DNA from: Oegoconia quadripuncta
Lineage: Eukaryota > Arthropoda > Insecta > Lepidoptera > Autostichidae
Direction: 5' to 3'
NCBI GenBank assembly: GCA_949316235.1
Contig: OX438744.1
Location: forward strand, 28,950,778-29,014,777
Length of the DNA stretch: 64,000 nucleotides
Shown here: positions 30,800 to 41,870 of the stretch, one piece after another
Position numbering within the stretch: the first letter of the stretch is position 1
Layout of the letters: each line of letters begins with the position of its first letter
Notes under the pieces: model-generated
Databases searched by the model: none
Told to the model about the DNA's origin: nothing
The model's input: the letters and a program-made list of their open reading frames with translations, nothing else
Translations under genes and position numbers: made by a program

Positions 30800-31456
30800 T
30801 ATGTAACTATTGAGTATGCGAAATCGGCCAAAAACCTTGGAGTGGTATTTGATAATAATTTATCTTGGAGTGCTCATTGCAATGAGGTAAGTAGAAAAGT
30901 CCACTTCTCTGCTCACTCACTCAAATGCCTCCAAAACTTCTTGCCACTGAAGACCAAAGTGACACTTGCTCAAAGTTTACTCCTACCTATCCTTGACTAT
31001 GGTGATATCTGCATGTTGGATGCCACCGAAGAGATCCTAAGTAAACTCGAACGACTGCAAAATTTATGCATTCGTTTTATTTTTGGATTACGTAAGTTTG
31101 ACCGCATCTCTCACTACAGGTCTGAAATTAAATGGCTGCCAATACGTCTTCGCAGGAATCTACATATTCTTTGTTTTCTTTTTAAAGTCCTTTTCTATCC
31201 TTCTGTCCCTACTTATTTGAGTAAGCGTTTTAACTTCTTGCGTGCTTCCGATAAATCGTCCAGACCCCACATCGCTACCCTACTGTCCTTTCCTCCTACT
31301 TCTAACAAAACTGACTTTTATAACTACTCGTTTTCAGTTCATGCGGTCAGGCTATGGAACTCGCTTCCTGCCAGCGTACGGGATAGTCAAACTCTTGACG
31401 TTTTTAAAGCTAGAGTTAAAGAGCACTATCTTGAGGTCTCACGTCAAGTCAGTTAA
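30800..31456 (+). pseudogene. LINE reverse transcriptase C-terminal part
   Basis: About 218 codons without a stop, in frame to the natural end. Segments in order: AKNLGVVFDNNLSWSAHCNE, FLPLKTKVTLAQSLLLPILD, YGDICMLD, LERLQNLCIRFIFGLRKFDR, and finally FSVHAVRLWNSLPASVRD. This is the thumb and C-terminal region of CR1/Jockey-type reverse transcriptases; the YxDD-containing palm lies upstream and is lost by 5' truncation. The undamaged frame suggests a young insertion. Confidence 0.88.
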
Positions 31457-31862
31457 TCCGTTATTTACAATATTTAAATTTTACTTGTCATCTTGCTGTA
31501 CAGGTTATAAATTTATTATAGGAATTTTTTATTATGTGTATAGTTTATGTATATTATATATGTATAATATTTTATTATATGTATTTATATATAATGTTGT
31601 ATGTATGTATTTGTGTATTTATGTTGGGTAATTTTTCGTTTAATGTATTATGTTGGTTTTATTCTTTTATATGATATTTTTAACTATTTTTGTTTCTTCT
31701 GTTTCGTGTACACTTTATGTCTACCTTTTATATAAAATTTCGCTCTCACGGGTTTGCTGGAAGAGATCTCTTATAGAGATAAGTTCGCCCTTTGTATATT
31801 TTTCTGAAATATTTGTTATAATGACCATTTCTTTGTGTGTGTGTACAATAAAGTGTTAAATA
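30800..31862 (+). mobile_element. 5'-truncated CR1/Jockey-type LINE
   Basis: CTTATC at 30794-30799 and 31863-31868 is the target duplication. An open 3' coding end is followed by a ~400-bp 3' UTR with GAAGAGATCTCTTATAGAG and the terminal ACAATAAAGTGTTAAATA. Confidence 0.85.
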
Positions 31863-32020
31863 CTTATCATAGTCCGAAATTTTATAATAGCCTTTGGCAA
31901 ATAGTTTCCGTTTAATGGTGGTGTTAAATTTATTTTAAGGCCAATTTAGAATGTTTATCGGAAAAGGTTCGGACGTTATGTATATTTACCTGTGAGTTTT
32001 TTAACCGAGGAGAAGGTAGT

Positions 32021-32178
32021 AGAACGAGTACGTCATTGGATCCTTCAAGAAACGAGTCTGCACCTTCCTCAAAGGCCGGCAACGCATCTGTGACCCTTTT
32101 GATGTCCATGGGCGGCGGTGACTGCTTTCCATCAGGTGACTCGCATACTCGTTTGCCGCCCTCTCAAATAAAAAAAAA
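32021..32178 (+). repeat. LT4 LINE 3' end
   Basis: AGAACGAGTACGTCATTGG, CTTCAAGAAACGAGTCTGC and GGCGGCGGTGACTGCTTTCC match 37070-37235; it ends TCTCAAATAAAAAAAA. Confidence 0.85.
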
Positions 32179-32447
32179 TAGTTTCATATATTTTTTTCAA
32201 AACTACGTTCGACTTACGCGCTGGTCGGAGATTGATATGCGACGTTCGTAAGGTTCCTATCATGCGAAATTTATTTGGAACTCATATTTTCTCTAAGTAT
32301 TTCTTATTTAATTATTTAATGATGTAATTATGACTAGAACAGGCTAGAAACGCGACGGTCAAAATAAATGACACAATGCTTTATTAGATAATGGTTTTAA
32401 AACAAAATTACATACAATGCATTACACCTTCTATTTCGCTTACATAG

Positions 32448-32580
32448 TCAGAGATAAGATAGTCAGTCCCCCAAATATGTTGGGGTTTACGGGTCAGTAA
32501 GCTTCCACCTTCGACCTCATCCTTCACTTAACATCAGCTGTGATTGAGGTCAAGTACGAACCCGTCGTGCATAAAAAAAA
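32448..32580 (+). repeat. SINE-A 3' half
   Basis: From AGTCAGAGATAAGATAGTCA to AACCCGTCGTGCATAAAAAA; the head is missing. Confidence 0.85.
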
Positions 32581-33024
32581 CATAATGGTAAAAACACTCG
32601 TCCGTTATATGTATATTAAGTGATCCTTAGAAAGCACTCCAGAATAAGACTCAAATTATGAAAGCATAATTAAACTTTACGTAGGTACTAGGTACGTAAC
32701 CTCATGTAACTAATACACGTAAAATATAGCCTTGAATATTGACCTTGGTAGGAGGAAGTCTGAGTAAACCCGCATCCTCTATATTTCTCTGTCACCTGGC
32801 GTCCCCTGCCTCCCTCGAGTTGGAAATAAGGGATTGCAACGTAAAGTTAGAGATATACAAAGCAATTTGGGTTAATCCAACTTGGATTATATAATTTGAG
32901 TTATGGATGGATTAGCCAAGTTTAATGAGATCATGATAGTAACCGCCATCGTGACTATGTACACAATGTACGGTTTTATAAAATTGAGGTTCGCCGATTT
33001 GATTCCCATTTGGGGCATTTTTTT
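32581..33024. other. unassigned intergenic stretch
   Basis: No supported feature. Confidence 0.4.
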
Positions 33025-33310
33025 TATTTTATTATTATTTTTATGATCGACTGGATTCGCATTTGATGGAAAGTGACGATGTGGTCGAAGATGAAGATCT
33101 CAAGGTTGTAGGATTTAGCAAAGACTGACGCCGGAAGGGAGTTCCATGCCTTGGCTGTTCGGATGATGAATGAAGAATCGAACTTCTTAGTGCGAATGTT
33201 CGGTATATTAACTATAACGGGTGGAATCCCTCCCCACGCCTAGTGGTCCGAAGATGGAAGGGTGACGGTGGAATAAGATTATGCAATTCCAACGCACACT
33301 CCCCGCGATC
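33025..33310 (-). repeat. LT5 LINE 3' region
   Basis: GATGGAAAGTGACGATGTGG, CCGGAAGGGAGTTCCATGCC and GAAGAATCGAACTTCTTAGT match the interrupted copy at 41130-41905. Confidence 0.7.
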
Positions 33311-33323
33311 CACTCCACAAGAT

Positions 33324-33494
33324 TTACAACGGATTAGCACTTGACCTCAATCACACCTGATGTTAAACGAAGATGAGGCCGTAGGTGGAAGCGTACTGAC
33401 CCGGAAACCACATCTTAGGTAATTATTAACATGCTATTATAATTGCTGTTTGGCGGGAGACTTGGATAAGATGGTGGTAGCTACCCAGGCGGAC
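33324..33494 (-). repeat. SINE-A fragment
   Basis: TTACAACGGATTAGCACTTG to CTACCCAGGCGGACT, with a ~45-bp deletion in the body and no head. Confidence 0.8.
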
Positions 33495-33629
33495 TGAGAA
33501 TGAGGATTCCAGCAGCACGTGACGCCAGAATATTCACTTTAAATATTGAATGGCATTATTTTTTTCTATTAGGCACTATTTGACACTATTTCAGCACAGT
33601 TCACGTCTTACGTCAGGCTTTTTTTTTTG

Positions 33630-33962
33630 TTTTTTTTTTTTGCATAACGGGTTGGTACTTGACCTTAATCACACCTGATGTTAAATAAAGATGAGGTCGA
33701 AGGTGGAAGCGTACTGACCCGGAAACCCAAACACATTTAGGGGACTGGCTATCTTATCTCTGACAACCGGAACACAACAATACTTTTAACATTGCTGCTA
33801 GGCGGCAGATTTAGAGAAGATGGTGGTAGCTAGCCAGGCGGACATTTAAAATGCCCTACCACCAACCAAACAGAGTACTTAAACATGTACCCCGCTGGGG
33901 ATCGAACCCGCGACCTCCGAATCGTAAACCCAATGTTGTATACATTGAGCCACGGAAGCGGT
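33630..33962 (-). repeat. SINE-A copy, full length
   Basis: Oligo-T/TGCATAACGGG at the left and the inverse of ACCGCTTCCGTGGCTCAATG at the right. B box intact. Confidence 0.9.
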
Positions 33963-34090
33963 GCACGGCTGAACGGATTTGGATGAAATTTGGTTGGTAT
34001 TCAGATTAGGACCTGGATTAACATATAGGCAAGTTTTTTTGCTGAACTGATTTTGAATTTCCGAATGAAGACGCGGGCAACAGCACACAG
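33963..34090 (+). repeat. Helitron-like fragment
   Basis: GGCTGAACGGATTTGGATGA, CCTGGATTAACATATAGGC and GACGCGGGCAACAGC; the CTAG end is not intact. Confidence 0.55.
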
Positions 34091-34689
34091 TAATACATAA
34101 TTTCGTAATATATACATTGCCCTAAACACAATGGCATGAACATAATCTGTTATTTATTGAGACTGAATATACACATATTCTTACAAGTATTTCTTACATG
34201 TAATTTTGAAACTATTCTTTTATTGATAAAATCGATAGAGCTATTTCCTAGAAAAATTTTACACGCAACAATCATCTACGTACATACTTATCAATAGACA
34301 GCATACACATTTAGGTGTGTCTCTAACCTAAATATTAGGTACCGAGCTATTTAGGTCAGGCAATCTAATCTTGACCTACGCCCCCTCTCTCTCAATCCAT
34401 CTCCATAGAGGCAAGAAGGATAGTTTTATGAACGACTTGGGGTCTTATTACGTTGGTTCGTAAAATAGGGGATTGGAGAGGGTGGTGTGTTGCCAGGTTT
34501 CGGGTTCTTCAACCAATTTAGGGGGTCTAATTGGCTATTTATTACTCTTACGATTTTTTTTCTTTTTTGACGTGTGATTTTTCATTAATTTCTCGCTTGG
34601 ATGACTGATCACAGATTTTTTTTTTTAAATTACAATATTGTGATTATAAGCTCTCTATTATAAACGTGTCTTATCTTTATTTTACACAG
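34091..34689. other. unassigned intergenic stretch
   Basis: No supported feature. Confidence 0.4.
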
Positions 34690-34800
34690 GGTACACTTAA
34701 AATAGTCAGATTTTACATTTTTTAAGCTACTGCTTGTTCAAATGTCAATTTTCCCCTGAGAAGAACAAGCAAGAAACTGGAGAGGTTGCTATTTTTTTTT
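34690..34800 (-). repeat. LT1 LINE tail fragment
   Basis: CCTGAGAAGAACAAGCAAGA then AACTGGAGAGGTTGC. Confidence 0.6.
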
Positions 34801-34979
34801 TTTACGTTTTTTATATTACGAAATTATTAATTATTATTTTATATTATAATATTTCATTATTAATGTCATAAATTAAATTAATATATTAATCCCTCTTAAT
34901 ATTAAAAGCACCTTTGTTTACTACTTGATTTGTTTAGAGTCCTTTGATATCTTTTCTTTTATAAAATAATAACTACTTT

Positions 34980-35140
34980 TAACCGCTTTCGTGGCTCAAT
35001 TTATGTAGGTTTTTGTGACACCTGTCAGTATATCTTTGTAACATTTTAGGTAAATAAATAAATACGTATACAAATACAAATGTAAACAACATTGAGTTTA
35101 GAGGTGGAAGTCGAGGGTTCAATCCGCAGCGAATTTTCAG
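34980..35140 (+). repeat. SINE-A head split by small insertion
   Basis: ACCGCTTTCGTGGCTCAATT, then ~75 foreign bases with AAATAAATAAATACG, then TAAACAACATTGAGTTTAGA and the B box GGGTTCAATCCGC. It looks like a LINE tail landing inside the pol III promoter region. Confidence 0.55.
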
Positions 35141-35368
35141 TGTCACTTTAAGACTTCGGCGACTGACGTATGTCCTCCACACAAACTTCCTAACTTCTAT
35201 TTAACTGACAAAGTTAAGAAGAGCTATGATTTCAATATCTATATATGTAAGTGGAAATATTGAAATCGACAGAAATTATGATTATTTTGACAAAATTTAT
35301 GAAAAAGAAAATATATTTTTTTTTATTCCGAAAAAAAGTGACGTTTTATAATTAAAGACGGTATATTT

Positions 35369-35600
35369 GACGACCGATTGGTGTAGTGGATAGTGACCCT
35401 GTCAGCGAAACCGACGGTTGCGGAATCGAATCGGGTAAATCTTTGTGTGATGAATATGAACATTTATTCCTGAGTCATGGATGTTTATAGTATAAATATT
35501 TATGTATGTTTATCCGTTATCTAGTATCCATAGTACCAGCATTGCTTAGTTTGGGACTAGATGTTTGGTGTAAGTGTCCGAAATATTTATTTATTTATAT
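35369..35600 (+). repeat. SINE-C copy, near full length
   Basis: GACGACCGATTGGTGTAGTG head, GATGAATATGAACATTTATT body and the 3' end TTAGTTTGGGACTAGATG, then TTTATTTAT. Confidence 0.75.
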
Positions 35601-36019
35601 TAGTATATCTTGGGCGAAGGACCCTTTAACCTGACAACCCTATCGTTCTTAGTGTGTGTAAAGCGTACAGTATGCATCTGTAAGCGTCACATGCGCAACA
35701 GGTGACGTTATCGAGCTGCCGTTGGTACCCTTGTGTGCGTGACTATCACCACGAGCCAGTAAAAATGTAGTGAGACTTGAAGTGAATCGTAAATATGGCG
35801 GGTTAATACCGTCTTTCTAGAGCACTTGCTATCGTTGGTTAGAACGATAATTTTTTTTTAATTTCATGGCTTAGATGGTTGGCAACACAAACTACAAGCT
35901 TTTAGTTCAGCGTAAGATAAAGTCGATTTAGAACTATTGGAAAATAATGAATTGGGAAATCATTTGTAGGAAAAGAAGGGGTGCAAAAGTGAGCGTTTGC
36001 TTCGTTCTTTTTTTTAAAT
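35601..36019. other. unassigned intergenic stretch
   Basis: GC-richer patch at 35620-35780 without recognisable frame or family. Confidence 0.4.
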
Positions 36020-36175
36020 AAATTACAATGTTATAATTTTTGGGAGCTGGTAGAAGTATTTATACTAAACGTTATTGTGTTTCAGGTTGTCATTAATTTT
36101 GTAATATCTTTTTTTTTACTAAAGCTTTGGCATGATCTTAAAATTGTTTCTCATTTAGATTGATGATGTTCCCAG
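36020..36175 (+). repeat. LT6 LINE tail fragment
   Basis: TTATAATTTTTGGGAGCTGG and CATTAATTTTGTAATATC match 16830-16920. Confidence 0.55.
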
Positions 36176-36429
36176 ATATGTCTTAAAAGCGTATACAGTG
36201 CGCCATAAATGATGTATATGTTATAGGCTTTGAAGCGCATTTTTATATATCCTGTTCATTCTACCGCCAATCTACGCTGTGATCGTTGTTTAAGATAAGA
36301 TAGTCAGGTGGGGAGTTAAATGTGCTTTTGGCCTCAATTTCACTTTACAGCAAGTGCTAAACTTCTTGTATAAATCGTCAACATTTCTCTTCATTGGTTA
36401 GTCACAGATACAAAGCATATTTTATCTCG

Positions 36430-36535
36430 TTACTAGCTTCTCGCCCGCTGCTTCGCCTGCACCTGTTTAATTTGTATGTCGGTAGGAAATATTCACTTTA
36501 TCAGGATTAAAAATATCCCATGTTTTAAGCCAGTT
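36430..36535 (-). repeat. Helitron-like fragment
   Basis: On minus the right-hand end reads GCGAAGCAGCGGGCGAGAAG then CTAGT, a plausible Helitron 3' terminus. The rest is degenerate. Confidence 0.45.
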
Positions 36536-36589
36536 GTTCGTAATTAGGAGTGGAGTCACCAGCCGAAAATTGTTGGATTTCCATACTAG

Positions 36590-37235
36590 AGATGGTTTCA
36601 CAAATATTTATTTTGTATGGGCATCTAATCAGTAGAGCGGCTCGTTACTTCAACCGGCTCACCGCCTCCAACTTTATAAGGCGCAAGTTTGGCCGCACGT
36701 GGAGTATTGTTCTCACCTATGGGCTGGGGCACCTCAGTACCAGCTTCTTCCTTTTGACCGCGTTCAACGTCGCGCAGTCCGAATTGTCGGCCAAGAGATT
36801 CTCACTGACCGACTGGATCCCCTGGCGTTGCGAAGAGACGTCGCGTCCCTCTTCATTCTCTATCGCATATTTCATGGGGAGTGTTCTGAAGAACTGTTCG
36901 AGCTAATACCCGCTGCTCAATTTAACCGATACACTTCTCGCCGAAAATTAAATTTCCATGCACATCACCTGGATGAGTGGAAGTCTACCACTGTACGTTT
37001 CTCAAGAAACTTCTTACCATGTACGACCACCCTGTGGAACGGACGGACTTCCGGCAGCGGTATTCCCGAACGAGTACGACATTGGAACCTTCAAGAAACG
37101 AGCCTACACCTTCCTCAAAGGCCGGCAACGCATCTGTGACCCTTTTGGTGTTGCGGGTATCCATGGGCGGCGGTGATTGCTTTCCATCAGGTGACCCGCA
37201 TGCTCGTTTGCCGCCCTCTCATATAAAAAAAAAAT
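36590..37235 (+). mobile_element. LT4 CR1-type LINE, 5'-truncated
   Basis: C-terminal coding region, then a short 3' UTR with GGCGGCGGTGATTGCTTTCC, CCGCATGCTCGTTTGCCGCC, TCTCATATAAAAAAAA. Two other 3'-only copies lie at 8434 and 32021. Confidence 0.85.
36625..37139 (+). pseudogene. CR1-type LINE RT C-terminus, frameshifted
   Basis: First frame gives LISRAARYF (about 36625-36651). After a single-base shift near 36652 the frame continues PAHRLQLYKAQVWPHVEYC, then SHLWAGAPQYQLLPFDRVQ, RRAVRIVGQ, DPLALRRDVASLFILYRIFH, FNRYTSRR and [12 protein letters not shown]. The YKAQVxPHxEYCSHLWAGAP and TTxLWNxLP-type blocks are typical of CR1-group LINEs. The frame ends without the expected terminus, so a second shift is likely. 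Confidence 0.85.
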
Positions 37236-38130
37236 AATAATCGAATTTTTTTTGGCGAATTCGTTCCCTGTATTAGTTACATGTACAGTCGCAAAGGAAC
37301 GACCCCCCGTTAACATATAGGGTCATGTTTTTCTGCAGCTGTCTGTACTTATGAGATATTGTGGTCGTATCATCAGTCGAGTCATTGGTCGAGTTAGGCT
37401 CATTATAAGGTTAATATGGTCAATTACCGTAGAACCGTAGAAGGCCATTTATATAACGTAGTGTTAGATTTTATACTTGCTGTTCAAGTTAGTGGTTCAT
37501 ACAAAGTCACTAAGTGATCTAAGAGACATTGCATACGCATTTAATACCCTTTTGGCTTCACTTGTAACTGACTAACAAATCCTGCAGGACAAATCTTCAA
37601 TGAAAGTCATTTTAACGTACTTCTAAGTGTCGTATCGAAATGAAACTTGGTATGTGTATTCGGATGACAATACTGTAATGTAACGCAGAGACAGCCCTGT
37701 TTAGAATTGTATCATGTGCAACCCTAAAGTACTAATGTTTTGTTTGTATATCATCACATTTGGAAGTTTACTTTCTCATCAACTAATTAATATCGAACGT
37801 TCTAGACATTTGCTTTTCTCAGGAGATGCATTCTGTTTGTGCATACTCCTTAGATAAACCAGAAATATAAATGCTCCTCCAACCCCTCATGAGTCAGTTG
37901 AAGCAAATACTGTCTACAGTGAAGATCAACTCAGCCACCAGAAGTCAAGTTCTTTGTAACCCTAGTATAAAAGTCTGTATACCCATTGTGTAACGGTGAG
38001 TTAATACAATTTGTATTAAAAGACTTTGTTGTTTCACTAGACAGGACTCTACGCCCCTTCTCTACAAGACACACCTCACACACTACAATACTATAATTTG
38101 GTATCTTAGAGCTGATCTGATGATAGGGCT
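37236..38130. other. unassigned intergenic stretch
   Basis: About 0.9 kb with no repeat family or gene I can recognise. Confidence 0.4.
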
Positions 38131-38240
38131 GAACTGAAATACAAATACACTTTATTGCACAACAGAAAAGAAAATACAGTTTCAGAAAATGGTAAGAATG
38201 GAATGTACTATTTGGCGATCTTATCACTAAAAGCCTATTT
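38131..38240 (-). repeat. LT2 LINE 3' end
   Basis: ATACACTTTATTGCACAACA, AATACAGTTTCAGAA, GGCGATCTTATCACTAAAAG. Confidence 0.75.
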
Positions 38241-38244
38241 GTTT

Positions 38245-38430
38245 ATTTGTTTGTTGCTCAATCACGGCGAAACAGATGAACGGATTTACATGAAATTTGG
38301 TATTTAGATAGGTTTACCCTGGATTACGACATAGGATATTTTTTATCCCGATAAAGTGAGTAGTTCGCGCGGGATAAACAAATTTCCGCGATAAAGTTAA
38401 TCCACGCAGGCGAAGCCGCGGGCGGAAGGT
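38245..38430 (+). repeat. Helitron-like copy
   Basis: TTGTTTGTTGCTCAATCACG, GATTTACATGAAATTTGG, ATAGGATATTTTTTATCCCG and CCACGCAGGCGAAGCCGCGG. The final CTAG is not evident. Confidence 0.6.
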
Positions 38431-38899
38431 TTGTATTACTCGTATATAAAACATAGTAAAATTAGTTTCAAGTATGTCGTCAAACACAATATACGTCGTT
38501 TATCGTCGGGCGTTAAAAAATCGTACAAAGGGTGTGACTACACCTGGTATTAACAGTCATCCATCATCGATGGGGGAAACGAAGCACTAAACGCCTTCCT
38601 TCCGACCGAGTGACTTGCCGATCGGTCTATCAAATACTACTTACTTAACATCCTTTGTCGATTATACATCTTGCAGAAAATGCGATTCGTCTTCGTAGTT
38701 AGAATTTTTAGGGTACTCCCTTTATTTTATCGTCAGCAATTTTTTCGTCAAGTACTTTTATCACCGATATTGTGACCGATTTTTTGTAGGACGTGGGCGT
38801 TGAAATATTGCAATCAGTACGTTCCATTTTTCTCCAACAAAAAATCGATCACCGATTGTCGGCCGTGGGCGGGCAGCCTTATCATCTATCGTGGAAAAG
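38431..38899. other. unassigned stretch with inverted repeat
   Basis: TGACCGATTTTTTGTAGG (38772-38789) and ACAAAAAATCGATCACCG (38839-38856) form an imperfect inverted pair, perhaps a worn MITE. Confidence 0.4.
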
Positions 38900-38990
38900 T
38901 CGCTACGGAAACCAGCTTGCTCTTTAGGTTGTTGCTCGTCGAGGCTTTTTGTTGTAATAAAGGATTTAATACTGTTATGTGTATCCATGT
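38900..38990 (-). pseudogene. RTE-type RT fragment
   Basis: Minus-strand KSLDEQQPKEQAGFRSDFST then ID is the conserved QAGFRxGxST block of RTE-type LINE reverse transcriptases. Only ~30 codons survive. Confidence 0.65.
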
Positions 38991-39293
38991 ATGTCAATAC
39001 CCTTAAACTCCAGAGGGAAAACTACGCAGCGTTCCATTTATTGCTGTGCAAACATTAGTCTGACGCATCCCTAAGTGCATTCCCAGTGTTCCGACAATCG
39101 TCTCTGTCTACCACGCAGACATAGGTATATATATATCCCTTTCTCTCAATTTAGGTACTGTGCAAAATGGCTCGTTCGAACGATGTCAATCAAATAGAAG
39201 CTGTGGTACACAGAATAATAGTAGATGCAGTAACTCAGTGTAATTATGTTAAATGCATAGGTTACATACGCGATTCCGTATTACAAGAATGAT
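38991..39293. other. unassigned intergenic stretch
   Basis: No supported feature. Confidence 0.4.
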
Positions 39294-39605
39294 CTCACAT
39301 CATCAGTTCGTAAACATCTCACTGCAGGGATTTACACCTTCCCTCATATTGTGGGAGTATGGGCGATAGTCCGCCACGCTGGCCCAGTGCGGGTTGGTGA
39401 CTTCACATGCCTTCGAACTTTTTTTTTAATTTCGCAGGCATGTAGGTTTGCTCACGATGTTTTCCTTCACCATTCAAGAGCAGTCTGATGAAAGAACATA
39501 AGTAATTCAATTAAATTTAAAAACTCCTTGGTACATTGCTTGCCTGGGGTATCGAACCTGGACGTCCCAAATTGGAAGTTCACTGAGCCACCGACGCTCT
39601 TTGAA
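39294..39605 (-). repeat. SINE-D copy
   Basis: Tail ATCATCAGTTCGTAAACATC, CACTGCAGGGA at the left; body with CATGCCTGCGAAATT and AACATCGTGAGCAAAC on minus; head AGAGCGTCGGTGGCTCAGTG on minus at the right. Confidence 0.75.
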
Positions 39606-39845
39606 AGAAGAATGACCTACCTCACTTCAATTCAAAGATTTATTGTTGTGACCCTCAAATAATAACTATAAAATTTATTGTAATAATAATAAATATTCTA
39701 TCTACTGTTTTCTAACTAACCCAATGGATGACTGGAAGAAATCCCTCTATGCGATAAGTCCGCCGTTTTACTCAATTTATGTATCAATGCAAAATTAATG
39801 TATTGCCTTTTTGTACAAAACAAACAAAATATTTCAGAAATTATA

Positions 39846-40037
39846 ACCTCAATCATCTAGTTCCAAATTAAGCAAAGTTGTACTATGGATACTAGATAAA
39901 TAAATAAATATACAAATATCCATGAGTCTAGAATATATGTTCGTGTTCGTCACACAAACCTTTACCCCTCGCGGCATTCGAAACCGCAACTGTTCTCAGA
40001 CAGAGTCACTATCCACTGCACCAATCGTTGTAAGAAA
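39846..40037 (-). repeat. SINE-C copy
   Basis: CATCTAGTTCCAAATTAAGC, GTACTATGGATACTAG, and head GATTGGTGCAGTGGATAGTG on minus. Confidence 0.7.
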
Positions 40038-40136
40038 TAGTGACCATAATAAAGTATTGAAAATATTTTTTATTTTAAATTATACAGCTCAAAAAACACC
40101 TCACAGGAAAAAAAAGATAAAAATCAAAAACGTTTG

Positions 40137-40412
40137 ACGACCTGTTTGGTGTAGTGGTTAGCAACTCTAACCACTATACCAAAAGGTTGCGGGTTCGAAT
40201 CCCGCTAGGGGCATACATTTCTGTGATGAATACGGACATGTGTACCAGAGTTATTGATGTTTTAATTTATAATAAGTATTTATTTCCAAATAAAAAGTGT
40301 ATTTATGTAGTATATCAACCATCTGGTATCCACAACACAAGCCTATAGTTGCTTACTGTGGAACTAGATGGCGCTGTATGTATGTCTTAAGGATATTTAT
40401 ATTTATTAATAA
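40137..40412 (+). repeat. SINE-B copy, full length
   Basis: Head ACGACCTGTTTGGTGTAGTG with B box GGGTTCGAATCCCGC, a T-rich linker, and the 3' body TGTGGAACTAGATGGCGCTG. Reference copy. The segment between A and B boxes can itself pair (AACTCTAACC...). Confidence 0.88.
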
Positions 40413-40659
40413 GTATTCTATTATGTATTTGTATTACGACTCTCAAGGATACTGTGACAAAATTTGTTTTTTATGTTACATTCTTCGCTGAGTCGACTGC
40501 GGAACTATTTTATAGGCTATTGTAATAGGTTGGTCTTTTTTGTCATGGTGCCAGAATCCATAGTGTTTATTTAGTGGATAGGTACCTCGTAGGCTTAGAT
40601 TGTAGGATTCTACTACAGGGAGGGACAGAGAAATTTATTATTTTATTGCAGAATTAAAA

Positions 40660-40870
40660 GATAGAGAAAGATAGATAAAGCATTTATTTACGCCACTGCG
40701 TTCACACAACTACACAATTTTTAAATTACAAAGAAATATAATACAAAAGTAAAGAATGGAAAATACAAAGAGCGAGTGTGTGCCGCAGTAGCACAAATGG
40801 GTTATAACTCAGTGTGGCACATCACTCAAAGAGCGAAACACTGGTTTTCAGTTACAACCCCTACAAGTAC
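40660..40870 (-). repeat. LT7 LINE tail
   Basis: AGATAGATAAAGCATTTATT, GTGTGCCGCAGTAGCAC and AACACTGGTTTTCAGTTACA are shared with 52865-53090 and 63600-63750. Confidence 0.55.
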
Positions 40871-41347
40871 GAGTGCATAAAAGTACGCGCATGCTCCCGT
40901 CTGCGTGTACATTTGTGGTCAATCGTGAGTGAAAAGTGTCGGTTGTTGATACAGCTAGTGTTGAGTAGTAATTATGATAACAAGTTAAATGAATGATAAT
41001 GATGTGACAAAAGGAAAAATAGTGCATAGGTAGTTCCACTACAGGGAACGCTTTGGAATTCCAATTTTTTGTTTTGCCATTAAATGTGCCCTAAGGTGTT
41101 TTTGAACAAGCTCCTAGCTAAAAAGGGTCTCATAACTGGATTGACTACAATCTCACCGGATGGATATGGTTGAAGATGATGCACGCGATCCCAGTAGATG
41201 CCTATTTCACTCTCCTTTTGAAGATCCTATGGTTGTAGGATTTAGGAAAGACTAACACCGGAAGGGATTTCCATGCATTGGCTGTTCGCATTATGAATGA
41301 AGAGTCGAACTTCTTTGTGAGAATGTTCGGCATATTAATTAATAATA

Positions 41348-41615
41348 ATAAATACTCTTAGACATGCACACAGCGTTATCTAGTTCCACACTAGGCAACT
41401 ATAGGCTTGTGTTGTGGATACCAGATGGTTGAACTACATAGATACATTTTTTTCTTTTGTAAATTAATACTTATTATAAATGAAAACATTCATAACTCGG
41501 GTACACATGTCCGTACGTATTCATCACACAAACATATGCCCCTAGCGGGACTCTAACCCGCAACCTTTTGGTATAGTGGTCAGAGTTGCTAACCACTACA
41601 CCAAACAGGTCGTCT
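41348..41615 (-). repeat. SINE-B copy
   Basis: Full head on minus (GACGACCTGTTTGGTGTAGTG-like at the right edge), B box damaged (GGGTTAGAGTCCCGC). Confidence 0.85.
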
Positions 41616-41702
41616 TTACTACTCATACTCTCTACTAATTAAGTACGCGTCGAAAACCTCCCCACTTCTAAAAGTCCGAAGATGCAAAGGCGACTGTGGA
41701 AT

Positions 41703-41870
41703 CATCATCAGCCTGTAAACATCCCACTGCAGGGATATAGGCCTTCCCTCGTATAATCAGGGAGTATGGGCCATAGTCCGCCACACCAGCCCAATGCGGG
41801 TTGGGAACTTGTGCGGGTTGGAGACTTGTGCGGGTTGGAAACTTGTGCGCGTTGGGCACTTATGCGGTTG
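41703..41870 (-). repeat. SINE-D 3' part with local tandem
   Basis: ATCATCAGCCTGTAAACATC, CACTGCAGGGATATAGGCC; then GTGCGGGTTGG(A/G) repeated about four times at the broken right end. Confidence 0.65.

Larger units (their letters stand above)
30565..32012 (-). repeat. LT1 LINE copy split by another LINE
   Basis: Left part (to 30799) has GAGAAGAACGATCAAGAAAC and ATGTCCATGCATGCTTATC. The right part (from 31863) resumes TTTTATAATAGCCTTTGGC as in 24010-24060. The intervening 30800-31862 is a separate LINE. Confidence 0.78.

Noticed and set aside
33879..34088. Minus-strand 69-codon frame
   Set aside because: Covers a SINE-A head and Helitron-like fragment; no protein signal.
36550..36906. 118-codon frame as a separate gene
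   Set aside because: Only its first part matches the LINE; after the frameshift near 36652 the LINE coding continues in another frame.
40137..40215. Possible tRNA gene
   Set aside because: It has tRNA-like A and B boxes but no full cloverleaf and is the head of a repeated SINE.
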